This document shows, piece by piece, positions 15,637-24,044 of a DNA stretch of 64,000 nt. This DNA comes from Amnibacterium flavum (GTDB taxonomy: Bacteria > Actinomycetota > Actinomycetes > Actinomycetales > Microbacteriaceae). Position numbers and translations under genes: made by a program. Numbering within the stretch: the first letter of the stretch is position 1; every line of letters starts with the position of its first letter. The notes under the pieces are model-generated. The model searched no databases. It saw only the letters and a program-made list of their open reading frames with translations, and was not told the origin of the DNA. The stretch is taken from assembly GCF_003097495.1 (NCBI RefSeq), contig NZ_QEOP01000005.1:1-64000 (forward strand), read 5' to 3'.

Positions 15637-16866
15637 TCATGCGGTGATTCGTGCAGATCGCACGGATGCCGAGGCCACCCTCTGCCAGTCGATGTCGATG
15701 CCGAGTCCCGGTCGAGTGGGCGGTGTGATCGAGACCACCCCGTCCATCAGTTCGCACTCGGCCGGTGCAACGAACTCCGCGCAGGTGTCCCACGGGGAGA
15801 CCGGCGGGAACATCTCGACTGGCCCGTTCGCTGTCGCGCCCAGAACGGCATGCCGGTGAATCTGCGGGTACACGTGCGTGGACAGGCTGATCGCGTGTGC
15901 ACTGTCGACGAGAGAGGGAAGCGCGCTGAATCCTCCCGCACAGGTGAGGTCGGCGCGAAGGACGTCGACGAGGCCGCTCTCGGCAGCGGTTCGTAGCGTT
16001 GCGGCCCGTGAGACCTCGTCGCCCACGCCGATCGGCAGCCGACTCATGCTGCGGATCGCCGCTAGCGTTTCGAGGTCATCGGCGGCGACTGGATCTTCGA
16101 TCCAGGCCAAGTTCAGATGATTCCATCGCCCGAGAACATGTCGGGCGACGTCCAGGTCGTACCAGGACCACGCCACGTCGACGTTGACCGACACTTCGTC
16201 AGGAACAGCCTTCATCATCGCCTCTAAGCGGTTGGTGAAAGCGTCTGGTTGGGCGGCACCGTAGGCGATCTTGATGTGCTTGTATCCCTCGTCCACCCTC
16301 GCGCAGATCCGGTCGATGAACTGAGAATCTGTTTCGCCGTCTATTGGATAGCCCTCGACGATCTGGATCGGCGCCGTTGACCGAGTGGCGCCTAGCAGCT
16401 TCCACACCGGGGAGTCGAGGTGCTTCCCCCTAAGGTCCCACAGAGCGATGTCAATCAGCGAGAGCGCCCGTCCCACTACGCCTTCAGCGGCGAAGGGCTG
16501 CAGGCCTCGGCGAACCTGCTGCATGGTGCCTTCGATGTCAACCGAGCCCCGCCCCAGGAACCGGGGGCCGACGAGCTCACTGATGACCGTGTCTGTCGGC
16601 GCCCCACGCGAAAGCGCGAATGCGACTCCGCTCGCACCGCTCGAGTCGGTGATTCGGATCACGACGTATTCCCGACGATCCACGGAGGCATGGCCGAGCA
16701 TGAAGGGCCTCGCGAGGGGGAACACGCATTTGAAAACCTCGATCCGCTCGATCGTCAGCGAATCGTATGCAGTGGACAACTCGTACACGGCGGCGCTCTT
16801 GCCTTCACCGGCCTGTTCGCGTTCCAGCGATTCCGTGATTGCCCTCACGACGGTCTTCTCAGTCAT
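15637..16866 (-). CDS. Enolase-superfamily enzyme (mandelate racemase/muconate lactonizing type), probable sugar-acid dehydratase
   Basis: This 409-residue protein has a capping domain (IERIEVFKCVFPLARPFMLG) and a TIM barrel. Candidate catalytic residues are the lysines in EGYKHIKIAYG. Metal ligands are Asp in SVNVDVAWSW, Glu in WIEDP and Asp/Glu in IGVGDEV. A histidine sits in STHVYPQIHRH at the sixth to seventh strand. In characterised sugar-acid dehydratases of this superfamily such residues remove water from an aldonate to give a 2-keto-3-deoxy acid. The N-terminus is about 40 residues longer than usual. It lies 60 bp downstream of the E1 fusion gene and overlaps or abuts the SDR gene. 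The substrate cannot be read from sequence. Confidence 0.85.
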   Translation of the reverse strand: MTEKTVVRAITESLEREQAGEGKSAAVYELSTAYDSLTIERIEVFKCVFPLARPFMLGHASVDRREYVVIRITDSSGASGVAFALSRGAPTDTVISELVGPRFLGRGSVDIEGTMQQVRRGLQPFAAEGVVGRALSLIDIALWDLRGKHLDSPVWKLLGATRSTAPIQIVEGYPIDGETDSQFIDRICARVDEGYKHIKIAYGAAQPDAFTNRLEAMMKAVPDEVSVNVDVAWSWYDLDVARHVLGRWNHLNLAWIEDPVAADDLETLAAIRSMSRLPIGVGDEVSRAATLRTAAESGLVDVLRADLTCAGGFSALPSLVDSAHAISLSTHVYPQIHRHAVLGATANGPVEMFPPVSPWDTCAEFVAPAECELMDGVVSITPPTRPGLGIDIDWQRVASASVRSARITA

Positions 16867-16926
16867 CCATGCACCTTTGCATTCGGGTCCAATTAATCGC
16901 CCTTGCCCTCGCCGATCAACTTCAGG

Positions 16927-18900
16927 TCAGTTGCCAGCAATCGCGCGCTTCGCCGCGTCGACGATGGATCCCACGGACGGGATGAGGGCGGCTTGCAAAA
17001 CCGGTGAAGCTGGCATCGGCACGTCCGGCGTTCCGAGGCGGACGATGGGCGTTGCCAAGTGCGCCGATGCGGAGATGAGGGCCACGATCTCTGCTCCGAA
17101 GCCGCCCCTCGTGACCGCCTCGTGAACGACGACGACTCGCCCGCCCGCCTCTTCCACGATCGCGAACACGGCCGCTTCGTCGAGAGGATTGAGCCATCTG
17201 AGGTCGAGGACCGACGCGGAGACGCCTTCGGCTTCCAGAATCACGGCAGCCTCTTCAGCAGTATTGACCATCGGCCCCCAGCTGATGATGGCTACATCGG
17301 TTCCCTGACGACGGCGTACTGCGCCGCCGATTGGACCCGCGCTCTCGGTCGTCGTGACGTCGCCCTTCACCTGATACTGACTCCTGGACTCGATGATTAC
17401 GACGGGATCGTCGTCGGCGATGGCGGCCCGCAGCATACTGTACGCGTCGGCCGGTCGCGAGGGGATGCCCACGCGGATACCCGGGATGTGTGCGAGCAGG
17501 GCTTCGACGTTCCGAGAATGCTGCGCGCACGATCCAGCTGTCACGCCCTGTTGGGTGCGGACGACCATGGGAACGGATCGAGTGCCGCCCGAAATGTAGC
17601 GAATGTTCGCAGCCTGGTTGATCAGCTGGTCGAAGGCGACGAACATGAAGTCTGCCCACATGATCTCGACAATCGGCCGCAGCCCTTCCATGGCGGCACC
17701 AACGGCGGATCCGAGCATGGCCGATTCAGAGATTGGCGTATCGAAGACGCGATCCTCACCGAACTCCCGCTGGAGCTGACGGGTGACCCCAAATATGCCG
17801 CCGGCGAACCCGACGTCCTCGCCGTAGAGCAACGTCTCGGGCCGCTCCCGCAGCTCCGCACGCAATGCCTCGTTCACGGCGCGCCAGTACGGCCAATGGC
17901 GAGTCTCCGTCTCGATCGCTCCTATGGCGGAGCTCGGCGTGTAGACGTGATCGAGTGCGGTGAGAGGATCCGGCAGCGGCATCGCCAGCACCTCGGCGAC
18001 GATCTCATCGAGCAGCTGCACGACCTCGCCCTCCAACGACGCGATATCCGTTTCCGACACACCGCCTGCCAGCAGCTGCGTGCGCAGGCGCGGTAGCGGG
18101 TCTAGGGACCGCGAGTCCTCACGGTCCTCCAGGGTCCGGTAGTGCTCCCCGTCCTTGTTGTAGTGACCCATGAGTCGCACGGTACGGGCCTCGATGAGGG
18201 TGGGGCCGCCTCCGGAACGCGCCCGATCGGCCGCATCGCTGACAGCCCGACGAACCGTCTCGGGATCGTTCCCGTCGATGGTGATCGCCGGAATGCCGTA
18301 TCCGCTCGCGCGCTCAGAGAGGTTGATCACGCGGGTGGTGCTCGAGATCGGCGTCATCTCGGACCAGAGGTTGTTCTCCACGATGAAGATGACGGGGAGT
18401 GCCTGAACGGCCGCGAAGTTGAGGCCCTCGTGAGTGGCACCCTGGTTCATCGCCCCATCACCGATGGTGACGACGCAGACTTGGCCGCGTCCCGCCCGCT
18501 GAGCTGCCATCGCCACACCATCAGCGATGGGGATTCCCGCTCCGACGATGGAGTTCTCACCCACGAAGTCGTACTCCGGCGCCATGAAGTAGGGGCTGCC
18601 GGCTCGTCCACCGTTGATGCCGCCCGAACGCTGTGCGATCTCGCCGAGGACCTTCACCATGGGGACACCCCATGCGACTGCCCAACCATGACCACGGTAG
18701 GTGGAGACGACCTTGTCGCCGTCTCGCAGAGCAGCGCGGGCACCGACCGGAATCGCTTCCTGACCGGCGCAAAAGTGCATCGACCCCGAGATGGTGCCGT
18801 CGGTGCCCAGCGCCAGGGCTCGTTCTTCCAAAGTGCGGATCTCGAGCATGGTCCGGTACAGGTCTAGTCCTGTCGTTGTCCGCGTTGGGGTTTCCAGCAT
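16927..18900 (-). CDS. Fused E1alpha-E1beta thiamine-diphosphate dehydrogenase (2-oxo acid dehydrogenase type), copy 1
   Basis: This 657-residue protein joins two chains that are separate in most bacteria. Residues about 10-325 are an E1-alpha chain (GQEAIPVGARAAL, YRGHGWAVAWG, the thiamine-diphosphate motif GDGAMNQG...ENN, MGHYNKDGEHYR). Residues about 335-657 are an E1-beta chain (TLLYGEDVGFAGGIFGVT, DTPISESAMLGSAVGAAMEG, HSRNVEALLAHIPG, VVVHEAVTRGGFGAEI). Such enzymes decarboxylate a 2-oxo acid and normally pass the acyl group to a lipoyl E2 protein, but no lipoyl-domain or E3 gene is in the window. It heads an operon with an enolase-superfamily protein and an SDR, which suggests a sugar-derived 2-oxo acid as substrate. 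A second copy is at 25871-27826. Confidence 0.9.
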   Translation of the reverse strand: MLETPTRTTTGLDLYRTMLEIRTLEERALALGTDGTISGSMHFCAGQEAIPVGARAALRDGDKVVSTYRGHGWAVAWGVPMVKVLGEIAQRSGGINGGRAGSPYFMAPEYDFVGENSIVGAGIPIADGVAMAAQRAGRGQVCVVTIGDGAMNQGATHEGLNFAAVQALPVIFIVENNLWSEMTPISSTTRVINLSERASGYGIPAITIDGNDPETVRRAVSDAADRARSGGGPTLIEARTVRLMGHYNKDGEHYRTLEDREDSRSLDPLPRLRTQLLAGGVSETDIASLEGEVVQLLDEIVAEVLAMPLPDPLTALDHVYTPSSAIGAIETETRHWPYWRAVNEALRAELRERPETLLYGEDVGFAGGIFGVTRQLQREFGEDRVFDTPISESAMLGSAVGAAMEGLRPIVEIMWADFMFVAFDQLINQAANIRYISGGTRSVPMVVRTQQGVTAGSCAQHSRNVEALLAHIPGIRVGIPSRPADAYSMLRAAIADDDPVVIIESRSQYQVKGDVTTTESAGPIGGAVRRRQGTDVAIISWGPMVNTAEEAAVILEAEGVSASVLDLRWLNPLDEAAVFAIVEEAGGRVVVVHEAVTRGGFGAEIVALISASAHLATPIVRLGTPDVPMPASPVLQAALIPSVGSIVDAAKRAIAGN

Positions 18901-18953
18901 GCGAGTTCCCTTCGAGCGATGCTTCGTTGCAGCATCGAGACTCTAGCAGAAAC

Positions 18954-18988
18954 ACCCATATGATGAGACTTAAACTCAGCGGGCGAAA
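18954..18988 (-). promoter_or_regulatory. Paired operator-like boxes upstream of E1 fusion copy 1
   Basis: On the minus strand TTTCG-CCCGC-TGAGT (18974-18988) and TCTCA-TCATA-TGGGT (18954-18968) have centres exactly 20 bp apart. Both fit the outer arms (NTTCR ... TGRGN) of the boxes seen upstream of the two transporter operons. They lie 54-88 bp upstream of the start, where promoter and operator are expected. Confidence 0.5.
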
Positions 18989-19038
18989 GTAGCACCAGGA
19001 TCCTCGGCTGATCGAGCACGGAAACGGATGACTGCGCA

Positions 19039-19215
19039 GAGGTGCGCGGCAACTATGAGCAACTAGTCGGCACTCTCGACGCTCGCCACTCCTTGCCGAT
19101 TTTCGAGATCGCGGAATCCCACGCCCGGACCCTCGCTGTCCTCGGAGGGGTTGAGCTCGGACGCGAGCAGAGCGGCTATGCGCAGCAGTCCGGATCAAAT
19201 CCCACGCCGCACTGA
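19039..19215 (+). pseudogene. C-terminal remnant of an unidentified protein
   Basis: A plus-strand frame without a good start reads EVRGNYEQLVGTLDARHSLP, continues IFEIAESHARTLAVLGGVEL, and stops 17 bp before the SDR gene. It has the residue mix of real protein but only about 58 codons remain. I cannot name the family. It is probably the tail of a gene lost by deletion. Confidence 0.35.
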
Positions 19216-19232
19216 GATAGAGGAGTCTGTTC

Positions 19233-19979
19233 ATGGTTGGTCGTCTTGAAGGCAAGGTAGCTCTGATCAGCGGAGCCGCTTCCGGCATGGGCGCGGCCCA
19301 CGCCCGAGCCATCGTCCGAGAGGGCGGACGCGTCGCGATCGCGGACATCGCCGATGACGCCGGCGAGAAGCTGAGCGCTGAACTGGGGGACACGGCCCTC
19401 TACGTTCGCCTGAACGTGACGAGCGCAGAAGACTGGGCGACTGCCGTGGAGCGCACGGAATCTCACTTCGGCCTGCTGAACGTTCTCGTCAACAACGCCG
19501 GCATCCTGAACTTCGCTCCGCTGGGGCAGGACGCCGTGGAGGCCTGGGACCGCACCATCGCCATTAACCTCACTGGGCCGTTCCTCGGGCTGACAGCTGC
19601 CCTTCCAGCTCTTAAGCGTGCGCGTCCGTCCTCGGTGATCAACATCTCCTCGGCAGCTGGCCTCCGAGGGATCCCCGCCGCGCATGGTTACACGGCGTCG
19701 AAGTTCGGGCTGCGCGGCCTCACGAAGTCTGCGGCACTGGAACTGGCTGACAGCGGGGTGCGGGTCAACTCGGTTCACCCCGGCGGTGTGCGTACACCCA
19801 TGTTGAGCGCCTTCGGCGGCGGCGAGGGTGTAGTCGAGACGAGCCTGCTCAAACGCCTCGGCGAACCCGAGGAAATCTCAGCTATGGTCGTGTTCTTGGC
19901 GAGCGACGAATCGAGCTTCTCCACTGGAAGCGAGTTCGTGATCGACGGCGGAACCAGCGCGGGGCTCGTCGGAAGCTGA
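19233..19979 (+). CDS. Short-chain dehydrogenase/reductase
   Basis: This 248-residue classical SDR has the cofactor motif SGAASGMGAA, the NNAG motif (VLVNNAGILNF), catalytic Ser in INISSAAG and Tyr/Lys in YTASKFG, and ends with FVIDGGTSAG. The Asp after strand 2 (IADIADD) favours NAD. AGAGGAG lies a few bases upstream of the ATG. It resembles the glucose-dehydrogenase/hydroxysteroid-dehydrogenase-like group, which includes many sugar dehydrogenases. It stands alone on the plus strand, convergent with dgoD across a strong terminator. It may supply a sugar lactone whose acid DgoD dehydrates, but this is an inference. Confidence 0.88.
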   Translation: MVGRLEGKVALISGAASGMGAAHARAIVREGGRVAIADIADDAGEKLSAELGDTALYVRLNVTSAEDWATAVERTESHFGLLNVLVNNAGILNFAPLGQDAVEAWDRTIAINLTGPFLGLTAALPALKRARPSSVINISSAAGLRGIPAAHGYTASKFGLRGLTKSAALELADSGVRVNSVHPGGVRTPMLSAFGGGEGVVETSLLKRLGEPEEISAMVVFLASDESSFSTGSEFVIDGGTSAGLVGS

Positions 19980-19988
19980 ACTTGGACG

Positions 19989-20030
19989 GCCGTGCCGTTC
20001 ATCTCGCGGGAAGCGGATGAACGGCACGGC
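19989..20030. terminator. Bidirectional terminator hairpin
   Basis: Perfect 15-bp arms (GCCGTGCCGTTCATC and its complement) flank a 12-nt loop, between the convergent SDR and dgoD genes. No long T-run follows, as is common in high-GC genomes. Confidence 0.75.
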
Positions 20031-20054
20031 GAACGCATCCGACGAGGCCGAGCG

Positions 20055-21203
20055 TCACCATTCGGCGAATGAGCCGTCACGATGACGCCAGACGGGCGGA
20101 TGCCACCGGTCGGATCCTCGTTCATCGGCCTGGCGAACGGCTTCTTCATCGATGTCAATTCCGAGGCCGGGCGCCTCCCACCGCAGGACGCTGCCCTGGT
20201 CGAACTGGAGCGGTCCCGTGTCTAGCATGTAGTCGAATGGCTCGATCCCTCCGTTGTAGTGCATGCCTATGCTGCTCTCCTGGATCAGGAAGTTCGGCGT
20301 CGCGAAAGCGACCTGAAGGCTGGCCGCGAGAGCGATGGGGCCGAGCGGACAGTGCGGTGCGAGCAGGACATCGAAGGTCTCAGCCAGGGATGCGATCCTT
20401 CGCACCTCGGAGATGCCGCCTGCGTGCGAGAGGTCAGGCTGCGCCACGGCGATCCCACCCTGGAGCACCGGGAGGAAATCCGTGCGGGAGAATAGTCGCT
20501 CACCAGTCGCGATTGGTACTGCGTTGCTGGCTGTCACCTCGGCGATCCTGTGGCTGTACTCGGGAAGCACAGGCTCCTCGACGAACATCGGTCGCAGCGG
20601 CTCGAGCTCGGGAATCACGCGCCGCGCGCCGGCGACGGTGAACCGACCATGGAAGTCGATGGCGATATCGCGATGGTCACCCATGACATCCCGAACCGCT
20701 GATAGCCGAGACACCACCTCGTCGACGTCTGCGGGCGTCGGAATGCGGTTCATGAGGCCGGATGCGTTCATCTTGATGGCGGTCAGCCCGGCCGCGACCT
20801 GCTCAGCCGCCTGATCGGCTACCTCTGAGGGCTCATCACCGCCGATCCAACCGTACATCCGCACGCTTTCGCGCACGGCGCCCCCGAGCAGCTGATGCAC
20901 GGGGACTCCCAGGGCCTTGCCGAGGATGTCCCACAGAGCCTGATCGATGCCGGCGACGGCGCTCGCAAGAATGGCGCCGCCTCGATAGAATCCGGCCTTG
21001 CTCATGACCTGCCACAGGTCTTCGACGCGCCGGGGATCCTGCCCGATGAGCAGCTGCGAAAGTTCGTCGACGGCGGTCCGCACGGTGTCCGCTCGCCCTT
21101 CCACGACCGGTTCACCCCAGCCGACGATGCCCTCGTCCGTGGTGATCTTGCAGAAGAGCCACCGTGGCGGCACGACGAATGTTTCGACTGAGACGATCTT
21201 CAT
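20055..21203 (-). CDS. dgoD: D-galactonate dehydratase
   Basis: This 382-residue enolase-superfamily enzyme equals the length of the E. coli enzyme. It follows it closely: PPRWLFCKITTDEGIVGWGE, GQDPRRVEDLWQVM, AGFYRGGAIL, IAIDFHGRF (metal Asp), MFVEEPVLPE (metal Glu), GERLFSR, QPDLSHAGGISE, LLAPHCPLGPIALAAS (catalytic His) and the ending WRHRDGSFAEW. It converts D-galactonate to 2-keto-3-deoxy-D-galactonate in the cytoplasm. No kinase or aldolase of the De Ley-Doudoroff route is next to it, so the product may enter another route in this window. GGAGG precedes the ATG. A 12-bp palindrome lies about 20 bp upstream of the start. Confidence 0.93.
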   Translation of the reverse strand: MKIVSVETFVVPPRWLFCKITTDEGIVGWGEPVVEGRADTVRTAVDELSQLLIGQDPRRVEDLWQVMSKAGFYRGGAILASAVAGIDQALWDILGKALGVPVHQLLGGAVRESVRMYGWIGGDEPSEVADQAAEQVAAGLTAIKMNASGLMNRIPTPADVDEVVSRLSAVRDVMGDHRDIAIDFHGRFTVAGARRVIPELEPLRPMFVEEPVLPEYSHRIAEVTASNAVPIATGERLFSRTDFLPVLQGGIAVAQPDLSHAGGISEVRRIASLAETFDVLLAPHCPLGPIALAASLQVAFATPNFLIQESSIGMHYNGGIEPFDYMLDTGPLQFDQGSVLRWEAPGLGIDIDEEAVRQADERGSDRWHPPVWRHRDGSFAEW

Positions 21204-21223
21204 GGTATTCCGTACCTCCGATT

Positions 21224-21316
21224 AGCAACGTTGCTGTCGCGATGCAGTCATAAAGCGACTTGTGCTCACTCACCGATCACGGGCGACCGAGCATTCGCAG
21301 CAGGTCATTTATGACC
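21224..21316. promoter_or_regulatory. Palindromes upstream of dgoD
   Basis: AGCAAC-GTTGCT (21224-21235) is a perfect 12-bp palindrome directly upstream of the dgoD start. GGTCAT-TT-ATGACC (21303-21316) is a second perfect palindrome further upstream. The first has the form of a LacI-family operator and the second of a GntR-type site. No sharp promoter could be fixed between them. Confidence 0.5.
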
Positions 21317-21459
21317 GCCATCGGTGACCGCACGAAGAGGCTCGGGCGCCGAGGGCCGAACCTCTGCGCCGCGCGCAGGATGGTCCGCCTGAGCGAACAC
21401 GATGCTACACGGAGTTCCACATGCGCGGAAAGTCTTCCATTATCTGGCAAGAGGGAAGA

Positions 21460-22272
21460 TCAGTCGCGTAGCCCCCGTCCGTCGTCATTCGTGGACCATG
21501 CTTCGGCGTCACGAACGATCCCGCGAATGTCCTGGACCTTCTCGATCAGCACTCTCAGAGGCGTTCGGAAGGCCAGTCCGCTGACGCTTACCGCCCCTCG
21601 GCGAGAGGTGCCTCCGGTCAATGAGATCGGCACCGCGATGCAGTTGACGCCATCCTCATTCTCTTGATCATCGACGCCATACCCTCGCTCTCGCGTCTGC
21701 TCCAGCTCATCCCACAAAGCCGGCAACGTGGTGATGGTGTTCCGCGTTCGAGGTGGGAGAGCGCCGTCGCCGTAAAGGTCGAACAGTTGCGCCTCGGTCG
21801 CGATCACTTGACTGAGCAGGAGCTTGCCGACCGCGGTGCGATAGGCGGGGTTCCGTCCCCCCACGACAGAAGTAAGTCGGATCGCTCCGGCTTCGGGATC
21901 GCGCTTGGCTCGATAGACAACCTCCGATCCCTCCAAGACCGCGTAGTGCGCTGTCTCGCCGAAGAGATCAGAGAGCGCAAGCAGAGCGGGGCCAACCTGA
22001 GCGGAGTCGGAGCGCGCGGAGTAGTTCTGGAAGGCAAGTCGAATGAAATCGTCTCCGACGACGTAAATTCCGCGGCCAACCTGCGATGCGAGGCGCGCAC
22101 GTCGCAGGGAGGCGAGTGCTCGGTGCACCGTCGATTTGGAGCTGTTCAGTCGCAGCGACAGTTCCTCGAGCGTTGCGCCGTTCGGGTGTTCTGCGAGTTC
22201 CATGAGCACCGCCAGGACGCGGTCGGCTCCGACGACCTTCTGCTCTCCCTCCGCGGCCACGAGATCACTCAA
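21460..22272 (-). CDS. IclR-family transcriptional regulator
   Basis: This 270-residue protein has an N-terminal winged helix (RVLAVLMELAEHPNGATLEE, LSLRLNSSKSTVHRALASLR). The C-terminal IclR effector domain follows (LSDLFGETAHYAVLEGSEVV, AYRTAVGKLLLSQ, GYGVDDQENEDGVNCIAVPI). The start is a TTG at 22272 with GGAGG five bases upstream. A GTG four codons later is an alternative. A serine/glycine-rich insert (SLTGGTSRRGAVSVSG) is within the normal final strand region. IclR proteins typically control catabolic operons in response to a small acid or sugar acid. The gene lies beside dgoD and another iclR gene. It is one of three candidates for the factor binding the paired boxes found in this window. 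Confidence 0.88.
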   Translation of the reverse strand: MSDLVAAEGEQKVVGADRVLAVLMELAEHPNGATLEELSLRLNSSKSTVHRALASLRRARLASQVGRGIYVVGDDFIRLAFQNYSARSDSAQVGPALLALSDLFGETAHYAVLEGSEVVYRAKRDPEAGAIRLTSVVGGRNPAYRTAVGKLLLSQVIATEAQLFDLYGDGALPPRTRNTITTLPALWDELEQTRERGYGVDDQENEDGVNCIAVPISLTGGTSRRGAVSVSGLAFRTPLRVLIEKVQDIRGIVRDAEAWSTNDDGRGLRD

Positions 22273-22387
22273 GCCGCCCTCCAGGTCGCATACCTTGGTG
22301 GAGCGAGGAGCGCTTCACTGTCCACGAACCCGTCTGGGGGTTCCGTTTCTGTCTCACAAGACAAGTATCGCGTCATCGGGTGGCTCA

Positions 22388-23158
22388 TCACTGCGCCGAG
22401 TGCCTCTCTCCGGCTTCAACCGCTGCGCGGATCAGTACCTCCCGATCGCGATGGAATCGATCGATCGGCGCCGAAATGGTGAAGCACCCCACACAGGTGC
22501 GACCTTGCAGGATCGGTGCGGTCACGCAACCGACACCGTCTGTGAATTCGGCTTCCTCAACTGCATATCCGACATGGCGGATGGTCTGCAGCTGTTCGCG
22601 GAGCACGGCCACATCGGTGACGGTGTTGGCGGTAACCTTCGTGAGCTCATGGGACGCCAGGTAAGCGTCCAGATCACTGGGCGAGAGGTGCGCCAGCATC
22701 GTCTTACCCGCGGCGCGCGCGTGCTCCAACCCGGAGAGCTCTGTATGAATGGCGCTTCCGACCCTGACTGCGCTGGAGCCTTCGATGGTCGCCAGTGCGA
22801 CGACCTGGTTGTCTCTCCACCCCGAGAGGTATGCCGTCTCTCCTGTCTCCTCTGCCAGACGGCGCACCTCGGCCAGCCGCGCCGGGGGCGGGCCGCCGCG
22901 CTCGTAGCCCACAACGAGGGTGGCGATCTTCGGCCCGAGCATGTAGCGCCGCGATGTGTCTCGGGTGAGAAACCCCTCGGACAGCATCGTGTTGATGAGG
23001 TGGTAGGCAGTGGTGAGCGGGATTCCGGCTTCCCGCGCCGCATCGGCGACCGGCAGACCATCGCCACTCTCGCCGATGCGGACCAGGAGGTGCATGGCCT
23101 TCACGACGGCGAGGACGCGATGGTGGCGAGGGACGTCCACCCCATTCGGTTCGCTCAT
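22388..23158 (-). CDS. IclR-family transcriptional regulator
   Basis: This 256-residue protein has a winged helix (LPVADAAREAGIPLTTAYHL, INTMLSEGFLTRD) and an IclR effector domain (RRLAEETGETAYLSGWRDNQ, RAAGKTMLAHLSPSDLDAYL, GYAVEEAEFTDGVGCVTAPI, ending VGCFTISAPIDRF). It is transcribed in the same direction as the iclR gene downstream of it, 115 bp apart, but the two are not close relatives. No partner gene is directly coupled to it. Its target is unknown, with the nearby E1-fusion operons as reasonable candidates. Confidence 0.88.
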   Translation of the reverse strand: MSEPNGVDVPRHHRVLAVVKAMHLLVRIGESGDGLPVADAAREAGIPLTTAYHLINTMLSEGFLTRDTSRRYMLGPKIATLVVGYERGGPPPARLAEVRRLAEETGETAYLSGWRDNQVVALATIEGSSAVRVGSAIHTELSGLEHARAAGKTMLAHLSPSDLDAYLASHELTKVTANTVTDVAVLREQLQTIRHVGYAVEEAEFTDGVGCVTAPILQGRTCVGCFTISAPIDRFHRDREVLIRAAVEAGERHSAQ

Positions 23159-23375
23159 TGCCTATAGCCTTCCTGGCCCCTAGGCCCGCCCCCAGCGAGT
23201 ATGCCATCCATGGAGAGGGGAGATGTCGACGTCGACCCGAGCCGTCGCCATGTAAGGGTCGCTCCGAAAATGGGCGATCTCCTCTGCGGGAGAGAGATCA
23301 GACGCGGTGGAGAGGACGCGTGGAGGGGCTTGAAGCCCGGGTCGAGGGTCCTGACGGAGGCCGTCAGCGACTCAT

Positions 23376-23897
23376 TCAGCCGTGAGACGATGTCGATAGG
23401 ATCCCGAGTCGCTCAGCTCGTGACTCGTCGAACTGCATCAGCTCGAGCACGTTCCCATCTGGGTCGCGCAGGTAGCACGCCGAAGCGCCCCTGTTAGCGC
23501 CCTCCGTGACAATCACAGGCGAATTCACGAACTGCGCGCCCGCGGTGAGCATCTGGCGGTGCAGGAGACCCAGGTCGGTGACGACGAAAGCAACGTGCGC
23601 CGCCCCGACGCGGTTGACCGGTGGGGCCGCTTCGGAGGACTGAATAGCCCCGGTGACATATTGGATCAGCTCGAGCATGTGGGTTGAGATCCCGTCCGAA
23701 GCACCAGGCACTCTGAACTGCGCGACCTCGAGCACGGCGTCCTCGACGCCGACCAAGGTTCGGGTGTAGTCGTTGTCCCCACGCTGACGGTGGACGAGTT
23801 GCAGGCCGAGCACGCGGGTGTACCAATCGACCGACACGTCGATGTCCTTCACAATGAAGGCCGCATGCAACAGGCCGACGATCCTCGTCCCGCTCAC
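23376..23897 (-). CDS. VOC-superfamily protein (glyoxalase/dioxygenase fold)
   Basis: This 173-residue protein consists of two beta-alpha-beta-beta-beta modules: GLLHAAFIVKDIDVSVDWYT...LGLQLVH and VGAAHVAFVVTDLGLLHRQM...YLRDPDGNVLELMQF. The histidines near the strand starts and the Glu in NVLELMQF are the usual metal ligands. Family members include lyases, isomerases, epimerases and dioxygenases, and the sequence alone does not choose among them. It stands between an iclR gene and a gntR pseudogene and has its own clear promoter. It may act on an intermediate of the nearby sugar-acid operons. Confidence 0.82.
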   Translation of the reverse strand: MSGTRIVGLLHAAFIVKDIDVSVDWYTRVLGLQLVHRQRGDNDYTRTLVGVEDAVLEVAQFRVPGASDGISTHMLELIQYVTGAIQSSEAAPPVNRVGAAHVAFVVTDLGLLHRQMLTAGAQFVNSPVIVTEGANRGASACYLRDPDGNVLELMQFDESRAERLGILSTSSHG

Positions 23898-23987
23898 CCG
23901 AGACCCCTTGATACTGCCTCAACGCGGGGATGTTGTCGCTCACTCACTGCAGCCTCCTCGCTGTTTTGAGATTCTGGACCCAGGACA

Positions 23988-24016
23988 TAATTACGGATGC
24001 TGATCAGAGGTGTCAA
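23988..24016 (-). promoter_or_regulatory. Sigma-70-type promoter for the VOC gene
   Basis: On the minus strand TTGACA (24011-24016) is followed after 17 bp by TAATTA (23988-23993), about 90 bp upstream of the start codon. An 11-bp string overlapping the -10 (AATTATGTCCT) recurs in the ppsA promoter region near 54187-54197. Confidence 0.6.
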
Positions 24017-24044
24017 GATGATGAATCAGGGAGGCGTAGCTAGG

